Origin: Peribolospora baueri | Lineage: Eukaryota > Basidiomycota > Peribolosporomycetes > Peribolosporales > Peribolosporaceae | Length of the DNA: 64,000 bases | Assembly: GCA_029717555.1 (NCBI GenBank) | Contig: JAMDHS010000002.1 | Coordinates: 186,001 to 250,000, forward strand | Direction of reading: 5' to 3' | In this document: one piece after another, positions 1-11,413 of the stretch | Layout of the letters: each line of letters starts with the position of its first letter | Numbering within the stretch: position 1 is the first letter of the stretch | Notes under the pieces: model-generated | Database searches by the model: none | What the model was told of the DNA's origin: nothing | What the model saw: only the letters and a program-made list of their open reading frames with translations | Position numbers and translations under genes: made by a program

Positions 1-1190
1 AGACGTCTCTTACCTCCGGCGCTCTTGTGCTCCATGGACTATACCAAGTTGCGAATACCGATGAGCCAATCCAAGCAGGGCAATTGCGCTGGGGAGAGCA
101 AAGGCGAGGAAGGTGATGCGATTGAAAATTCCAAGGGCGCACAGGATACCAAAACCTGTAGTCAGAAGAGTCCATGATGTTCGTCGGTGGTTAAGGGAGC
201 GAGATGGATTCTGCGAGGGTGAGAAGGGGTCAGACTAGATTTTTACGAGCATGTTGGAGCGACAGGACGTGGCACGCTCATTCTCGCTCCCGCCCACACC
301 CTCCGCAATCCTCACCTCCTTGATCTCTTGCACGGCGACCGGCTCCGCGGTTGCAGTTTTGAGCTCTTGTAAAAGAAGAAGCAAGCTAGCGAGCAAGACG
401 GCCTCTAAAGAATTGGAGAACGGTCGGAGCTGGTACGTAAGGAGAACGTGTGAGGAGGCCAGGATTGTGAGTCGTTGAAAGATTGCTTTCTGGGAGGGGG
501 CGGAGAAGGGGAGTCTCCAGAGGGCGAAGTCTGTGCAGGCGGAGTACTGGCGTGAGCCAAAGGAGCATTGTGAATCACTGGGGAAGAGATAACCGCTCAC
601 CGAGAGCAAATGATAGCACAAGAAAAGACACCCTCTCAGCAAGGAAGATAAGGGCGGCAGGTGGGCCTGTCCAAGTGCGGCACCCAGAGTCCAAAGCCAA
701 CGTCGCGTGCCACGCCAACCGGAGTATGTCAGCTTCAGCGGTACGACAACTCCACACCTGTCTTTCCTCCAGTGAAATGATAGTCTAGCCGGACTCGCCT
801 CTATCGTGCCCGAAAGCCATCCAACCGGCCGTGAGTAACCACAAAGGGAGACCCGTGGTCAAGTAGAGAGGGACGATGGAACGACAGGGGAAGGTCGGGT
901 CAAACTCCCACGTCCTATGAGCGTCAATGCCAAGCACGTCGCCTGTTCAATGGACCCACGTACCGTCCAACGTCAGTCTGGCGGCATCTCTCTCAAGCAG
1001 TCCGTCGGAATCAAGGGTCCACGCTGACAGACCGGCGCCGACGGAGGGACTCACCGGCTACGACCTCAGGGTTCTGAAAGAACTCGTCCGGGTGGATGTA
1101 CGAAGTGCCGAAGACGGCCGCCACAAGCCGTAGAGCAACGACGCAGAAGTAGACCGTGCGCCATGTCGTCGCCGCCGCTGCCGGGCTCAT
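1..1190 (-). CDS. SMP3: GPI mannosyltransferase 4 (Smp3/PIG-Z-like), 3' end outside window
   Basis: Adds the fourth, alpha-1,2-linked mannose to the GPI anchor precursor in the ER lumen. The first exon (1190-1055) gives a short N-terminus, a hydrophobic helix and the loop SYIHPDEFFQNPEVVAG, the hallmark Dol-P-Man-dependent HPDE motif of the GT22 family. The second exon starts at 942 after a CAG acceptor and continues in phase as GDVLGIDAHRTWEFDPTFP, which matches Smp3 proteins closely. Further left, SHVLLTYQLRPFSNSLEAV (about 480-400) and, at the edge, GIFNRITFLAFALPSAIALL are Smp3 core segments. Exon borders left of about 820 were not fully resolved. The ATG at 1190 was chosen because nothing upstream is a better start. 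The gene is divergent from its right neighbour across about 275 bp. Family assignment is firm; the missing C-terminus prevents a length check. Confidence 0.88.
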
Positions 1191-1465
1191 TGTGGTCAGC
1201 AAGACCGGACGAGGGTGCGGACATGGACCTCTTTTACAAATACCGAAGCAATAGAAGCAGCTCGGACGAGTGACTGCGGCAACCGCATGACGTTGCGTCG
1301 ATCACGTTGGGGTGACCAGGCACGCGCTTTCCTCGCCTCGTCGCCTGCCGAGGTTGTCTCGAGGCCGCGTCGTCATCGGTCTCCTTGCTCGTCACCACCA
1401 CCCATCCTCCGTCCCATCTTCCATCTCCTCCTCGCACGCTCGTCTCTGGCGGGCATCCTCCCACG

Positions 1466-4400
1466 ATGCCCCCTCAACCACGAAGGACCCCCGTCTCGGC
1501 TCGCCGGTCCACGCCAGGCTCTGCCTTCGACGAGTCGCTCATTCCCACCCCGCCGATCAGGTTCGATGACGATGAACCCCGCAGCGCCACAAAGGCCAAG
1601 GCTGATATTCGAAATAGCGCTAAGGTGCGTATCATCCTATTTTTGCCTAGGATGTCAACTCCAGTCGGCGAAGCAAGTGTATAGTCTGCTCGGCTTCGTT
1701 GGCTCATGACAGACGTCGTCGTTGCTCGCTCTTCGAAGGCCAAGCGCAAGTCTGGCGGTGGATTCATGTCCTTTCTAGTTGGCTTTGCTGCCCGGGTCGC
1801 GCTTTTCTATGTTCTGATAGGGTGAGCATTTCCTCTATTCTGACGGCTTCGCTGAAGCTCGCTATCCTCTAGACTTACCTTCTCTCTCTCGCACAGCGCA
1901 TTATACATCTGTCCGAAAGAGACGGACTACCTCGGCACGTCTGCCTCCCGACCTCTTTGTCGATCTCTCAACGCCGTGGAGACCCGCCTCGAGCCTCTTG
2001 CTCGCCCCGTTCTCAACCGCGCTCACGAGGCCATCAGACCGTACACCGACCCTTACCTTCCCTATGTGCACGCCTCCTGGAAGATGGCTTCCCCCCATGT
2101 TTGTCGCGCCGGCAAGCTCGGCTCGTGGGCCCTCCACTCCGCCCATACCGCCTCCAAGCCCTATGTCGACGCTGCGTCCGTTCACGCTTACCAGATTGCC
2201 GACCCTTACGTGCACGCTGCTATGCTTCGCTACGAGCAAGCAATGCAGGTAGGTCGGGACAAGTACGACCGCTCCTTGCGCCCATACCTCAGCGTGGCTC
2301 AGGAGCGCTACAAAAAGGAACTCCATCCGCACCTCTCTCTCGCGTACGAGCGTGCTCAACCAGTCCTCTCCAGCGCGTATTCAAACGGCATCTGGGCGGC
2401 TAAGACGGGCTACGATACTTCCAGCCGTATTTATGTTTCCCAAGTGCACCCGCGTCTGATCCAAGGAGGCAAGGCAGCCGTGCGATTCTTCTATAACACA
2501 GTCCTTCCCGCCCTCCACCGGTTGTACAGCCTCTACGTCGAACCGCAGTGGGAGAAGCTCGTCGAGCGACTTTACGAGTACAGGGTCGGCAAGGTTGAGG
2601 CGCAAAGCTGGAAAGAGGCGAGGAACGAGGCCAAGAGACTGAAACAGGAAGTCGAGGCTCACCAGGCTCAAGCTATCAATGAGGCGGTGAGTCCTCCCAT
2701 GATTTTGCGAATGACTTCCATGTGCTCTTTCTGACACCTTAAACCACCTTCCCACCTCAGAGAGAATCTGCCATTGCTGCCGAGGAGGACCAGAGCGTGA
2801 TGGGCAAGATGCGCAAGCTCAAGGACTCTGTAATCGGCGACAAGCAGGCGGAGGACGCTAAGTACGACCAGGACAAGCCCGCTTCTGGGGAAGAGTCGGA
2901 GGCGGAGCGCGCCGGCCGGATCGCGGCCAAGAAGGCGGAAGCGGCAGAGAAGCGTCGAGTTGTGATGAGCCAACTGGAGGCGTACGAGCAGGCGCTTGGG
3001 CCGTTGATCGATAAGGAGCGCTCCTTCCTCGTTGAGCGCCTCGCCGAGCTGCGCGCGCGTGCTGTGGAGGACCTTCCCGCGCGCTTCACAGCCGCGTTTA
3101 CGGGCGTGCAGCGTGACACCGTCAAGGCGATTCAGAAGTTGGAGGATTACTTTGACAGGTCTGCCAAGGACGAGACTAAGTCTTTAGAGGAGAAGATTGG
3201 GGAAGCGGACAAGGTCGTGGAAGATGCGAGAGCGAAACTCAAAAAGGCGGTCGACGAGCTTGCCAAGGAGCTGGACGCTTATGAGCAGGAACATGAGACC
3301 AAGGAGAGGCAGGCCGTTGGAGCCAGCAAAGACGCCATCGAACGCTTCGTCGATAAGGCGCAGGCGGATATGGGACACAAGATGGCTTGGACAGATGGTG
3401 AGTGTCCGGATCTTTCCGGTCTCACTAAATCACCACCCCTTTCGCTTTCACCGCTGACCGTCTTTTGTATTACCCAGAAATCACCTACAAGGACTGGCAA
3501 CAGTACCACCACCTGCGTGACATGCAGAACGAATACGTGGACGAGGCGATCGCCATCCAGCAGGGTAACAAATCTGCGACGTCGACGAACGGCGTGGATA
3601 TCGCTCAGTCTGCGGACGTGGGACTCTCACTCGAGGAGCTGGATGCACAGCACGAGAAGCTGCTCAAGGATATTGAGCGCGAGTTGGACGGAGCGAAGAA
3701 GGAGGGGCTCAAGGTCCTCAAGGCCCAGAAGCCCGTTCTTCAGGTCGTCAAGGACTCTGCGGAGGTCGCAGCGGCTATGGCGGCCGACTTGGGCTCAAAC
3801 GCCAAGGAGGACGTGGAGGAATTCATTGGAATCAGCTCCGAGCCTCAGGGCGTGCGGTCGAGCGTCGAAAGTGTCTATTCAGTTGCCAGCTCCGTGGCCA
3901 GCGAAGCCGCTCAGGTGGCTTCATCCTCTCTGCAGCAAGCCACTCGTTCCGCGGCGTCTGCCGTGGGAGCAACGCCTTCTCCGGACGGCGTCGGCGAACA
4001 GGCCGAGTCGGCTTACAACAGGGGTGCCGAAACGGTCGATTCCGTTTCCAGTCAACTCTCCAGCGTCATCGCTCCGTCGAGCAGCACAGGCTATATCGAG
4101 CGAGCAACGCTCGCCGCAGCCGATGCCGCCGCTCAAGTCTCTAGTGCAGTGGACGTTCCCACTTCCTCGACACCCTCGTCGGAAGGAGTGACAGAGCACG
4201 GGGCGTCCGTCGCCGCCCGAGCGGAGTCTTATGCCGAGGAGGGCGCCTCCGCGGCTTCGTCGGCCGTCCGCGAAGGTGTCGGCGCCGCCACTCCGGGCTC
4301 CGTCGAGCGAGCTACTTCCGCAGTCATGGATGCCACAGACTCCGCCTCCTCTCTCTCCCACGAAGCGAGCAGGACCGTCATCTCGCTCGCAGGTGCCACT

Positions 4401-4649
4401 CCGACTCCCGACACTCCACTTGAGACGCTCTCCTCCCTCGCCGCCGAAGGCCAGGAGTCTGTTAAATCTATGGCTCAGGCGGCGAGTCGGAGCGCCGCGT
4501 CCGTTCTCGAAGGAGGCGTAGATGCGTCTGAAGAGGACGAGGACGAGGACGACTCGATCTTGGAATCCGAGCCAGGCACTGCGTTTGTTGAGGAGGTGAA
4601 GAAGGTGGAGCAAGTGGTATCGCGGTCCTCAGAGCATGATGAGCTGTGA
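1466..4649 (+). CDS. Membrane-anchored coiled-coil protein of unknown function (964 aa)
   Basis: Five exons join in phase: 1466-1624, 1685-1821, 1897-2686, 2761-3397, 3478-4649. After a polar N-terminus, one hydrophobic stretch (about residues 79-104, GGFMSFLVGFAARVALFYVL) looks like a membrane anchor. Residues 105-360 are rich in short amphipathic repeats with conserved aromatics and prolines (ARPVLNRAHEAIRPYTDPY, DPYVHAAMLRYEQAM), resembling apolipoprotein- or perilipin-like helices. A charged, likely coiled-coil region follows (about 380-580), including MAWTDEITYKDWQQYHHLR. The last third is a Ser/Ala-rich repeat region with many SAAS-type motifs and an acidic end. I do not recognise a characterised function. 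Some basidiomycete homologues carry unreliable transcription-factor names; nothing here looks like a DNA-binding domain. An ER or lipid-droplet tether is only an inference from the anchor and amphipathic repeats. Confidence 0.8.
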
Positions 4650-5503
4650 GGAGAGGTGGTTAGGGAGGGAGGAAGCGTAGGTGCAATTAGAAACAGGCGT
4701 GCACGGCGACATTCGGCCCGTGTCCCTGTCTCCTTCTCATTATCCCGTCTCGTCTGTCCCCAATTCGTTCTTCGTCAGGACGACCTTTCTTCTTCTTCTG
4801 TGCCGTCCAGGCCTGTCGGATTTCTCCCCTCTCGCTAAAAAATGGTCCCTTGAAGAGTGCGCTGGTTTCGAGCCTCACAAGGCTTCCCTCCTTCGTCGCT
4901 CGCTCCCCTACTTCGTCCGCTTCAGGATACCTCCCCAAGCCTCTATCCCTCTCCCCTCCCCTTCTCCCGATGGCCGTTTTAAACGATTTCGTGTACCATC
5001 AACTTTGGATGCCTTACTAATAATGCCTTTGCCCACTTCGGGGCGTTGTCCCTTCGCTGCCCTTTCTTGTTCTGTTTATGTTTCAGACCCGAGTCCGTGC
5101 AATTGAAGCTCGAAATGCCTAATCGCAAGGACGGGTGAGGGTTTGGATGGCTACCGAGGAGCCCAGGGCGACCTTTCTCTCCACGACACTGCCTCAGCGC
5201 CCTATCTGGCCTCCTTCTCGTCCTTGGCGCTGTGCACCGCGCATGTCGTTTAGTCCAGCGCCCGCCGGCCTGCTGTGCTGCGGCGAGCACGTGGGTTGAC
5301 GCGGGGGCCGGGGCCAGGCGGTTATCGTCGGTGGGGGCGGCGGCCATACGATGCCCACGATCGCACCACCACCTCCGTATCACCACCTCGTTGCTCGTCC
5401 ACCTCTCTCTGCCCCGTTCTTCTTGCTCGCCTCCCTAGACTGTCCGCTCCGTGCCAGCGCAGCGCAGCGCCGGACACACGTCGGATTGACGCACTTGACC
5501 ATC
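4650..5503 (+). other. Intergenic region upstream of the Adp1-like gene
   Basis: About 850 bp between the coiled-coil gene and the ABC transporter. It has CT-rich stretches (for example 4780-4960) typical of fungal 3' and 5' untranslated sequence. The in-frame ATG at 5351 would add about 50 residues to the transporter but would bury its signal peptide, so this part is taken as leader. No separate gene was seen. Confidence 0.5.
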
Positions 5504-8500
5504 ATGCCGCGGCCCTTCCGGCCTGGCGCCATAGCGCTCGCGCTCGCCATCGCATCGCACGCCTTCCACGTAGCCGTGGCAGCCAACACATCGCAGGTGG
5601 CGACCGCGATAGCAGATCCCAGGGCCCTTTCCGGACAAAGCCTCTTCTACAACAGGCCTGGTGAGCGCTGCCCGCCCGCCCTCGCCGGGATGGCCGTGGT
5701 CCTTGCATGCCTCGCTGATGCCGCGTGCCGCCCTCGCACAACCTTAAATCAGACTGCCCCCCCCCGCCCCCACCAGAACCGTGCTTCAACTGTCTTCTAC
5801 CGGCCAATAATTGCGGCCAATTTGCAGAGTGCAACGAGTACAATGGACAATGTATCTGTCCTCCCGGCTTTGGAGGCCAGGATTGCTTGACGCCGCGTGA
5901 GTATGGATGGGATCGTGTGGGATGACATTGGAGTGTGCCGAGCATGCCGTCGCTAGTCGAACGAGAGCGACGCGACCGTTGTGGCTTTCCCGATTCCGGA
6001 TGCACGAATTTTTCAGAGCCGAACCTTCATAATCATGCGACTGAATACGGCGGCTCCTTTCTACCTTGCTCTCTGTCAACCTCCCCAGTTTGTGGCTCTC
6101 TCGCCGACGGACAACAACGATATCCGAGAAAGGGGGATGATTGCGAGTGTGACGAAGGGTGGACAGGCATAAACTGTAACGGTGAGCTGGCTCGTCTGAC
6201 CTTTCGTCCGAGTTTCTTAGCTTTCTGGTATTCTCCCGCTGCTCCCGTGCCATCCTCATCGACCACGACCGTCTTTTCACCTTCCGTAGTTTGCAAAACG
6301 GACAAGGCGTGCGATGCTCTTCTGGATCCGGAGCTGCGAGGCAACGCCACGTGCTACAAAGGTGGCGCGACGGTAAAGCAAAGCTACCAGCAGTGCGATG
6401 TCACGAGTAAGTATGATATCCTCGTATGGTGTTGCGGCGTCCACATCTGACCTTGCCCAACCTCGCGTCACCCCAGACCGGAAAATCATGGACATGCTCC
6501 CAGACAAGCCCCCGCAGGTGACTTTCTCGTGTGACGCCGAAGACGAGACTTGCAACTTCCAGTTCTGGATTGGCAAGGTCGAGAGCTTCTACTGTGCCCT
6601 CGACAACTGCACCTCCTCCATCGACATCGGCTTTGAATCCAACGCGACCAAGTACGAGTGCGGTCACGTGAAGTGCAGTTGCGTGCCAGGGAAGATGCTC
6701 TGTGGGGAGGCCGGGAGCATAGGTATGTTTTTTTTTATCTGTTTTTCCCCTTTCTGCGGCCATCGATCTCAATTTTCCCGTTTCTCCCCGTTTTCTCACA
6801 GACATCAGCGACTTTCTCGTAGAGGAGATCAAGGGCCCTGGTTCCTTTTCCTGCAAGACCGGTCGCGACTGCCGCTTTGAAGAGCCGGCGATGGACCAGC
6901 TCATTAACGACGTTTTCGGCGACAGCTACATCACCCTCGCTTGCGATTCTGGGGAGTGCATGCACTATACTCAAGTACCCGGCTACCAGTCGCCACCGGT
7001 CAAGCCGCCGAATCGAACTTGGGTCGCAGTCAGTGCCGCTGCGGCCGGCGCCGTCTTCCTCATCGCATCGGCGATGGTGTGGTACATGGGACGCGCATCG
7101 AAGCACCCCGAAGGATTCGGGCATATTCGACTGCCGGAGGACGAGGCAGCGAAGCTCATGTCCGAGCACGTGCCCGCAGCGCTCCACTTTGCCGACGTCT
7201 CCTACGTCCTGCCCGGCGACAGGGTCGTTTTGGATCGCATCTCCGGGAGCGTCAAACCCGGCCAGGTGATGGCCATCATGGGCGCTTCGGGAGCCGGAAA
7301 GAGCACATTCCTCGACATCCTCGCACGCAAGAGCAAGAGAGGCGCGGTAAACGGACGGGTGCTCGTCAACGGCCGTACCATCTCCAACTCGGACTTTAAG
7401 CGCGTCGTTGGTTTTGTGGACCAAGAGGACACGCTCATGCCCACGCTGACCGTGTACGAGACGGTGCTTTACTCTGCGCTCCTTCGGCTGCCGCGGGACA
7501 TGAGCCTGGAGGCCAAAAAGTTCAGGACGCTCGAGACCATGCACGAGTTGGGCATATTGAGCATCAAGGACTCTCGGATCGGCGACTCGGGCCATCGAGG
7601 CATCTCAGGAGGCGAGAAGAGGAGAGTATCGATCGCTTGCGAGCTCGTCACCAGCCCTTCGATCCTCTTCCTCGACGAGCCCACGTCTGGCCTCGACGCG
7701 TACAACGCTTACAACGTCGTCGAATCTCTCGTCAGCCTCGCTCGCGACTACCGCCGTACCGTCGTCTTCACCATCCATCAGCCGAGGAGCAACATCGTCG
7801 CCCTGTTTGATCAGCTCGTCTTGCTAGCGGAAGGAAAGATGATATACTCGGGAGAGTTTTCGAAGTGCCAGCAGTACTTCGAAGATATCGGGCACCCTTG
7901 CCCGTCCGGATTCAACATCGCTGATTACCTGAGTGAGTGCGCGGAGGAGTGAGATGCATGTTACATTGCCCGTGTGCTCATGACTTCGATTGCCGTTTCG
8001 ACGCAGTCGACCTCACCATGAGAGCGACGCATGACCTGCCTACTTCAGGGCGCTCCTCGTCCCCATTTGAATCGCTGGATGGCACGACGGCGGTTCCGGC
8101 CTCTGTCGGCACGCGCGACGAAGAGCTAGGCATGGGCAGCGGCTCGAACCACGCCGGTGCATCGGCCGAGGCGGACGGCATGGGTGCAGCCGTCTATCCT
8201 GGCTCTCCAGACGACACCGAGCTCCGCGATCGCTCGGGCAGCGACGGCTCTGGGAGCGAGGGAAGCAACTCGGCATCGGCCAAGCTTCGTCGCAAGTCTA
8301 TCCGTCTTGCCAGTGGCATAAAGGCGGCCTTCTCCGGCTCGCGAAGCGGAACCAAGCCTCTGGCACCCAAATTGGCGTCTTTGGTGGACAGTTTCGCAGC
8401 CTCCTCCATCGTCACCGATCTACGGGCCGAGATGGCCGCCTACACGACCGCCACGGGCAGCGCCGCATATAACGCCAACTTTTCTGCCCGCTCGTCGGAC

Positions 8501-9913
8501 GGTCGGAGAGAGGGCGACGGAGTAGGCGAAGACGGGGGCGCGGCGATCGACCTGGCTGAGACGGGAGGCAACTCGGACCTTCCGGATGTGTCCGGAGAGG
8601 CCAAGGCGCTGAGGGGGTACAAGCGAGCGAGTTGGTGGACGCAGTTCAGGATCCTGAGTGGGAGGGCGTTCAAGAACTTGTACAGGAACCCGATGCTCAT
8701 GTTGTCGCACTACGCCATCTCCATTGTCCTCGCTCGTGAGTCTCTCTTTTTTTCCGTCGAAGGACGTGCTTTCGGTGTGGCGGATGTCGTTTACGTCGGT
8801 CGGCGTCCCCTCTTTTATCTCGCGCCCGGCCTTTAGTGTTCTGCGGATTCCTTTTCAGCAACGTAACGTGAGTCAAGGTTGTGTTGCGAGGCGTTCAGGC
8901 GTCACCGCAGAGTACCGACTAGGTTTTCCGTTTGTTACACAGGAACGACATCGCCGGCTTCCAGAACCGCATGGGCCTGTTCTTCTTCCTGCTCGCCTTT
9001 CTCGGTCTGTCCTGCCTCACCTCGCTAGGCCTCTTTGCGAGCGAGCGCACGCTGTTCCTGCGGGAGAGGGCGAACGGGTACTACTCTCCGGTGACGTACT
9101 TCACCTCCAAAGTCCTGTTCGACATCCTCCCCCTCCGCGTCGTCCCGCCGTTCGTGCTGGGGAGCATCGTGTATGGCCTCGTCGGCCTCGTGCCCGCCGT
9201 GGCGTCGTTCTGGAGGTTCATCCTCGTTCTTGTTCTCTTCAACTTGAGCGCCTCGTCGGTGGTGCTGTTCATCAGCATCGCTTTCGCCGACATGGGCGTC
9301 GCGAACCTAACGGGCAGCTTGGTCATGTTGTTCAAGTGAGTCGAGGGGTGGTCGTAAGAGGAAAGGAAGGAAGGATAAAGTGGCTGACCACCAATATCGC
9401 TCTGATCGGCTGGCGACGTTGTGTTACCGACAGCATCCTCTTCGCCGGCTTGCTCATCAACAGGGACTCTCTCCACCCGGCCGTGCGCTGGGTGCAGACG
9501 GTGTCTTTCTTCCATGCCGCGTTTGAGGCGCTGCTCGTGAACGAGCTGAGGTACCTTCAGCTTAAGGAGCACAAGGTGAGTAGACGGATGGGATGGGATC
9601 GACTGTGGAGAGAGAGGGTGTCGTGCTGATCGGCCGGTCGCCGTTGCGTGTTGCAGTTCGGATTGGAGATCGATATCCCGAGCTCGGCTATTCTCTCTAC
9701 GTTCGGGTGAGTGCGCGGATTTAACTAGCTGCCTAGCTCGTTGGTCGCGTTGACCGACTGACACGCTTTGCTTTTTTTTTTCTTTGGCTGGCCGCCAGTT
9801 TCAATGCGCAGGCGTTCTGGTGGCCCGACATTGGCCTGCTGGGCATCGTCTTTAGCGCCTTCATCGTAGCCAGCTTGGTCTGGCTGTCTGCGTTCGTACG
9901 CGAGAAGCGCTGA
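5504..9913 (+). CDS. ADP1: ABCG-family transporter, Adp1-like, with EGF-like ectodomain (1107 aa)
   Basis: Twelve exons close in phase: 5504-5660, 5777-5896, 6089-6181, 6290-6406, 6477-6722, 6802-7932, 8007-8735, 8837-8867, 8943-9335, 9434-9575, 9657-9706, 9799-9913. A signal peptide opens the protein, followed by Cys-rich EGF-like modules ([29 protein letters not shown]). A first membrane helix (about residue 327) precedes the nucleotide-binding domain with Walker [10 protein letters not shown] (about 405), signature ISGGEKRR (about 512) and Walker [13 protein letters not shown] (about 533). A Ser-rich linker leads to a C-terminal ABCG membrane domain ([20 protein letters not shown] onward). 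Yeast Adp1 has the same plan and length (1049 aa); its substrate is unknown. The 5504 start is preferred because it exposes the signal peptide. Exon 8 is only 31 nt. Confidence 0.92.
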
Positions 9914-10112
9914 TTGAGGCAGCGAAGGGGCGGTCCGTGGGCGTGGCGTCGGCGGTGCTCGCCCTCGCACGGTCTTGTAAGATATTAGTACCCGTGGCTC
10001 GCTTCTCCTCTTGTCGTGTCGATGATGAATGTAAACGGACGTTGGATCGTCGTATCATCTTTCTCAGAAGTGATATGTACGCGCGCATGTATTTATACGA
10101 TACAGAGGCCTA

Positions 10113-10950
10113 TCAGCCAGCGCCTCCCTCGCCGCCGGGGAGGTCGGGGGGGAAGTTCTCCTTCCAAGCGGCCTCGTCAACGACCTCACCGCACTCTGGG
10201 CCAGTGCGAACGATCTCCCTCTTCCAAATCTGAACGCGCTTTTTGACTTCTTCGAGCGCCCACTCGCACACCTCAAAGCTTTGTTTGCGGTGCTGGCTGG
10301 AGACGGCGACGAGGATGGAGGGATGGCCGACGGGGACGTCGCCGAGTCTGTGCTGGATTGCGATGCGGGTGATGCGGCTGGGAGGGGAGAAGAGGGGGGG
10401 AGGGTGGAAGGAAAGGGCGGGCGCGGAAGGGGAACGGGCGTGATGGCCGTGGGCGTGGGCGTCTTCTTCTTCTTCTTGCTCGGGAGAAGGGCGGAGGGAG
10501 TCGAGGGAGGGCGGAGGGAAAGGGTCGGCGCGGGCGCCGAGGAGGATTAGGCGGAGGGTGTTGAGGGCGAGGGAAGTGTAGGCTTCGTATTCGAGGCGGA
10601 GGACGGGTTTGCCTTGTGGGGGCGGTGGGGGAGTTGGGGTGGAGAAGGAGGAGGGAGTCATCATCGTTGTCGTCGTTGCCGTCGTCGTCGTCCGATCCGT
10701 GACATCATCTATAATTCATCGACCATACAGGCCCGCACGCACCGTCAAAGGTATCCCGGGTGTAGCCGACAAAGCAACACACAGCGCCCGCCTTGGGGCT
10801 CTTGACGGCGCGGATCAAGGCGGCCTCGTCGAGGGGCTCGTAGGTGAGCTGGGCGACGTCGCCGTGCTCGGTGGTGACCGTGCCGGGCCCACTCGATGCG
10901 GGGTACTTGGGCGGCACGGCTTGCTGGCCTGCGGGGAGGGAGGAGGCCAT
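10113..10950 (-). CDS. Molybdopterin synthase catalytic (large) subunit, MoaE/MOCS2B-like (267 aa)
   Basis: Carries out sulfur transfer to precursor Z in molybdenum-cofactor synthesis, as a heterotetramer with the small MoaD/MOCS2A subunit. Two exons: 10950-10743 and 10708-10113. The N-terminal half has AVCCFVGYTRDTFDG; after the intron comes GKPVLRLEYEAYTSLALNTL, then IAIQHRLGDVPVGHPSILVAVSSQHR and VKKRVQIWKREIV, which carries the two family lysines. Between the two core blocks is a non-conserved insertion of about 50 residues rich in Pro, Glu and His, longer than in bacterial MoaE (about 150 aa in total). The 35-nt intron is unusually short but its phase closes. The gene converges on the Adp1-like gene (200 bp between stops) and diverges from the receiver gene. 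Presence implies a molybdoenzyme such as nitrate reductase or sulfite oxidase elsewhere. Confidence 0.9.
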
Positions 10951-11413
10951 GTCTGGATTGGATTGGATTGATTTGATTTGCTTTCGACTCGACTCGACTT
11001 GACTCGGTCGTCGTCGTCGTCTGATCGATGATCGCCTCCGGTATGCAATCGCGGGCGATAAGATGCGAATGAACGGAAGGAAAGCGTTTCCGAGCTTGCC
11101 TTGCCTTGCTTTCCTTTCCTTGCCCTCTTGCACGTCACGTGATCACTCCCTCGACGACCACTTCCACTTCCACGTTCGCCCGGCCGACGACCACCGTCCG
11201 TCCGTCCGTCGTCTTCTTGCGGCCGTCGCCATCGCCATCGCCATCGCCATCGCCATGACCCCCATGCCTGCTTCTTAGCGACAGCGGCCATCACCACCAC
11301 TTCCACCACCTCCACCTCCCTCCTCCCGCCGCCTGCTCCCATCCTCACCCCCGCCGTGCTCTCCGCCGGCCTCCGACGGGTCCCCCACCAGCGTCGCCCT
11401 TGTCACCATCCCC
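10951..11413. promoter_or_regulatory. Divergent promoter with a CACGTG box and an ATCGCC repeat
   Basis: This 463-bp spacer separates the molybdopterin synthase and receiver genes, which are transcribed away from each other. It holds TCACGTGA at 11135-11142, the core bound by fungal bHLH factors (Cbf1, Pho4, SREBP class), and a run of GCCATC hexamers at about 11226-11256 in the leader of the receiver gene. Function of either element is inferred. Confidence 0.45.

Noticed and set aside
5351-5503. The upstream in-frame ATG at 5351 as the start of the Adp1-like protein.
   Set aside because: It would place about 50 polar, low-complexity residues before the signal peptide that begins at 5504.
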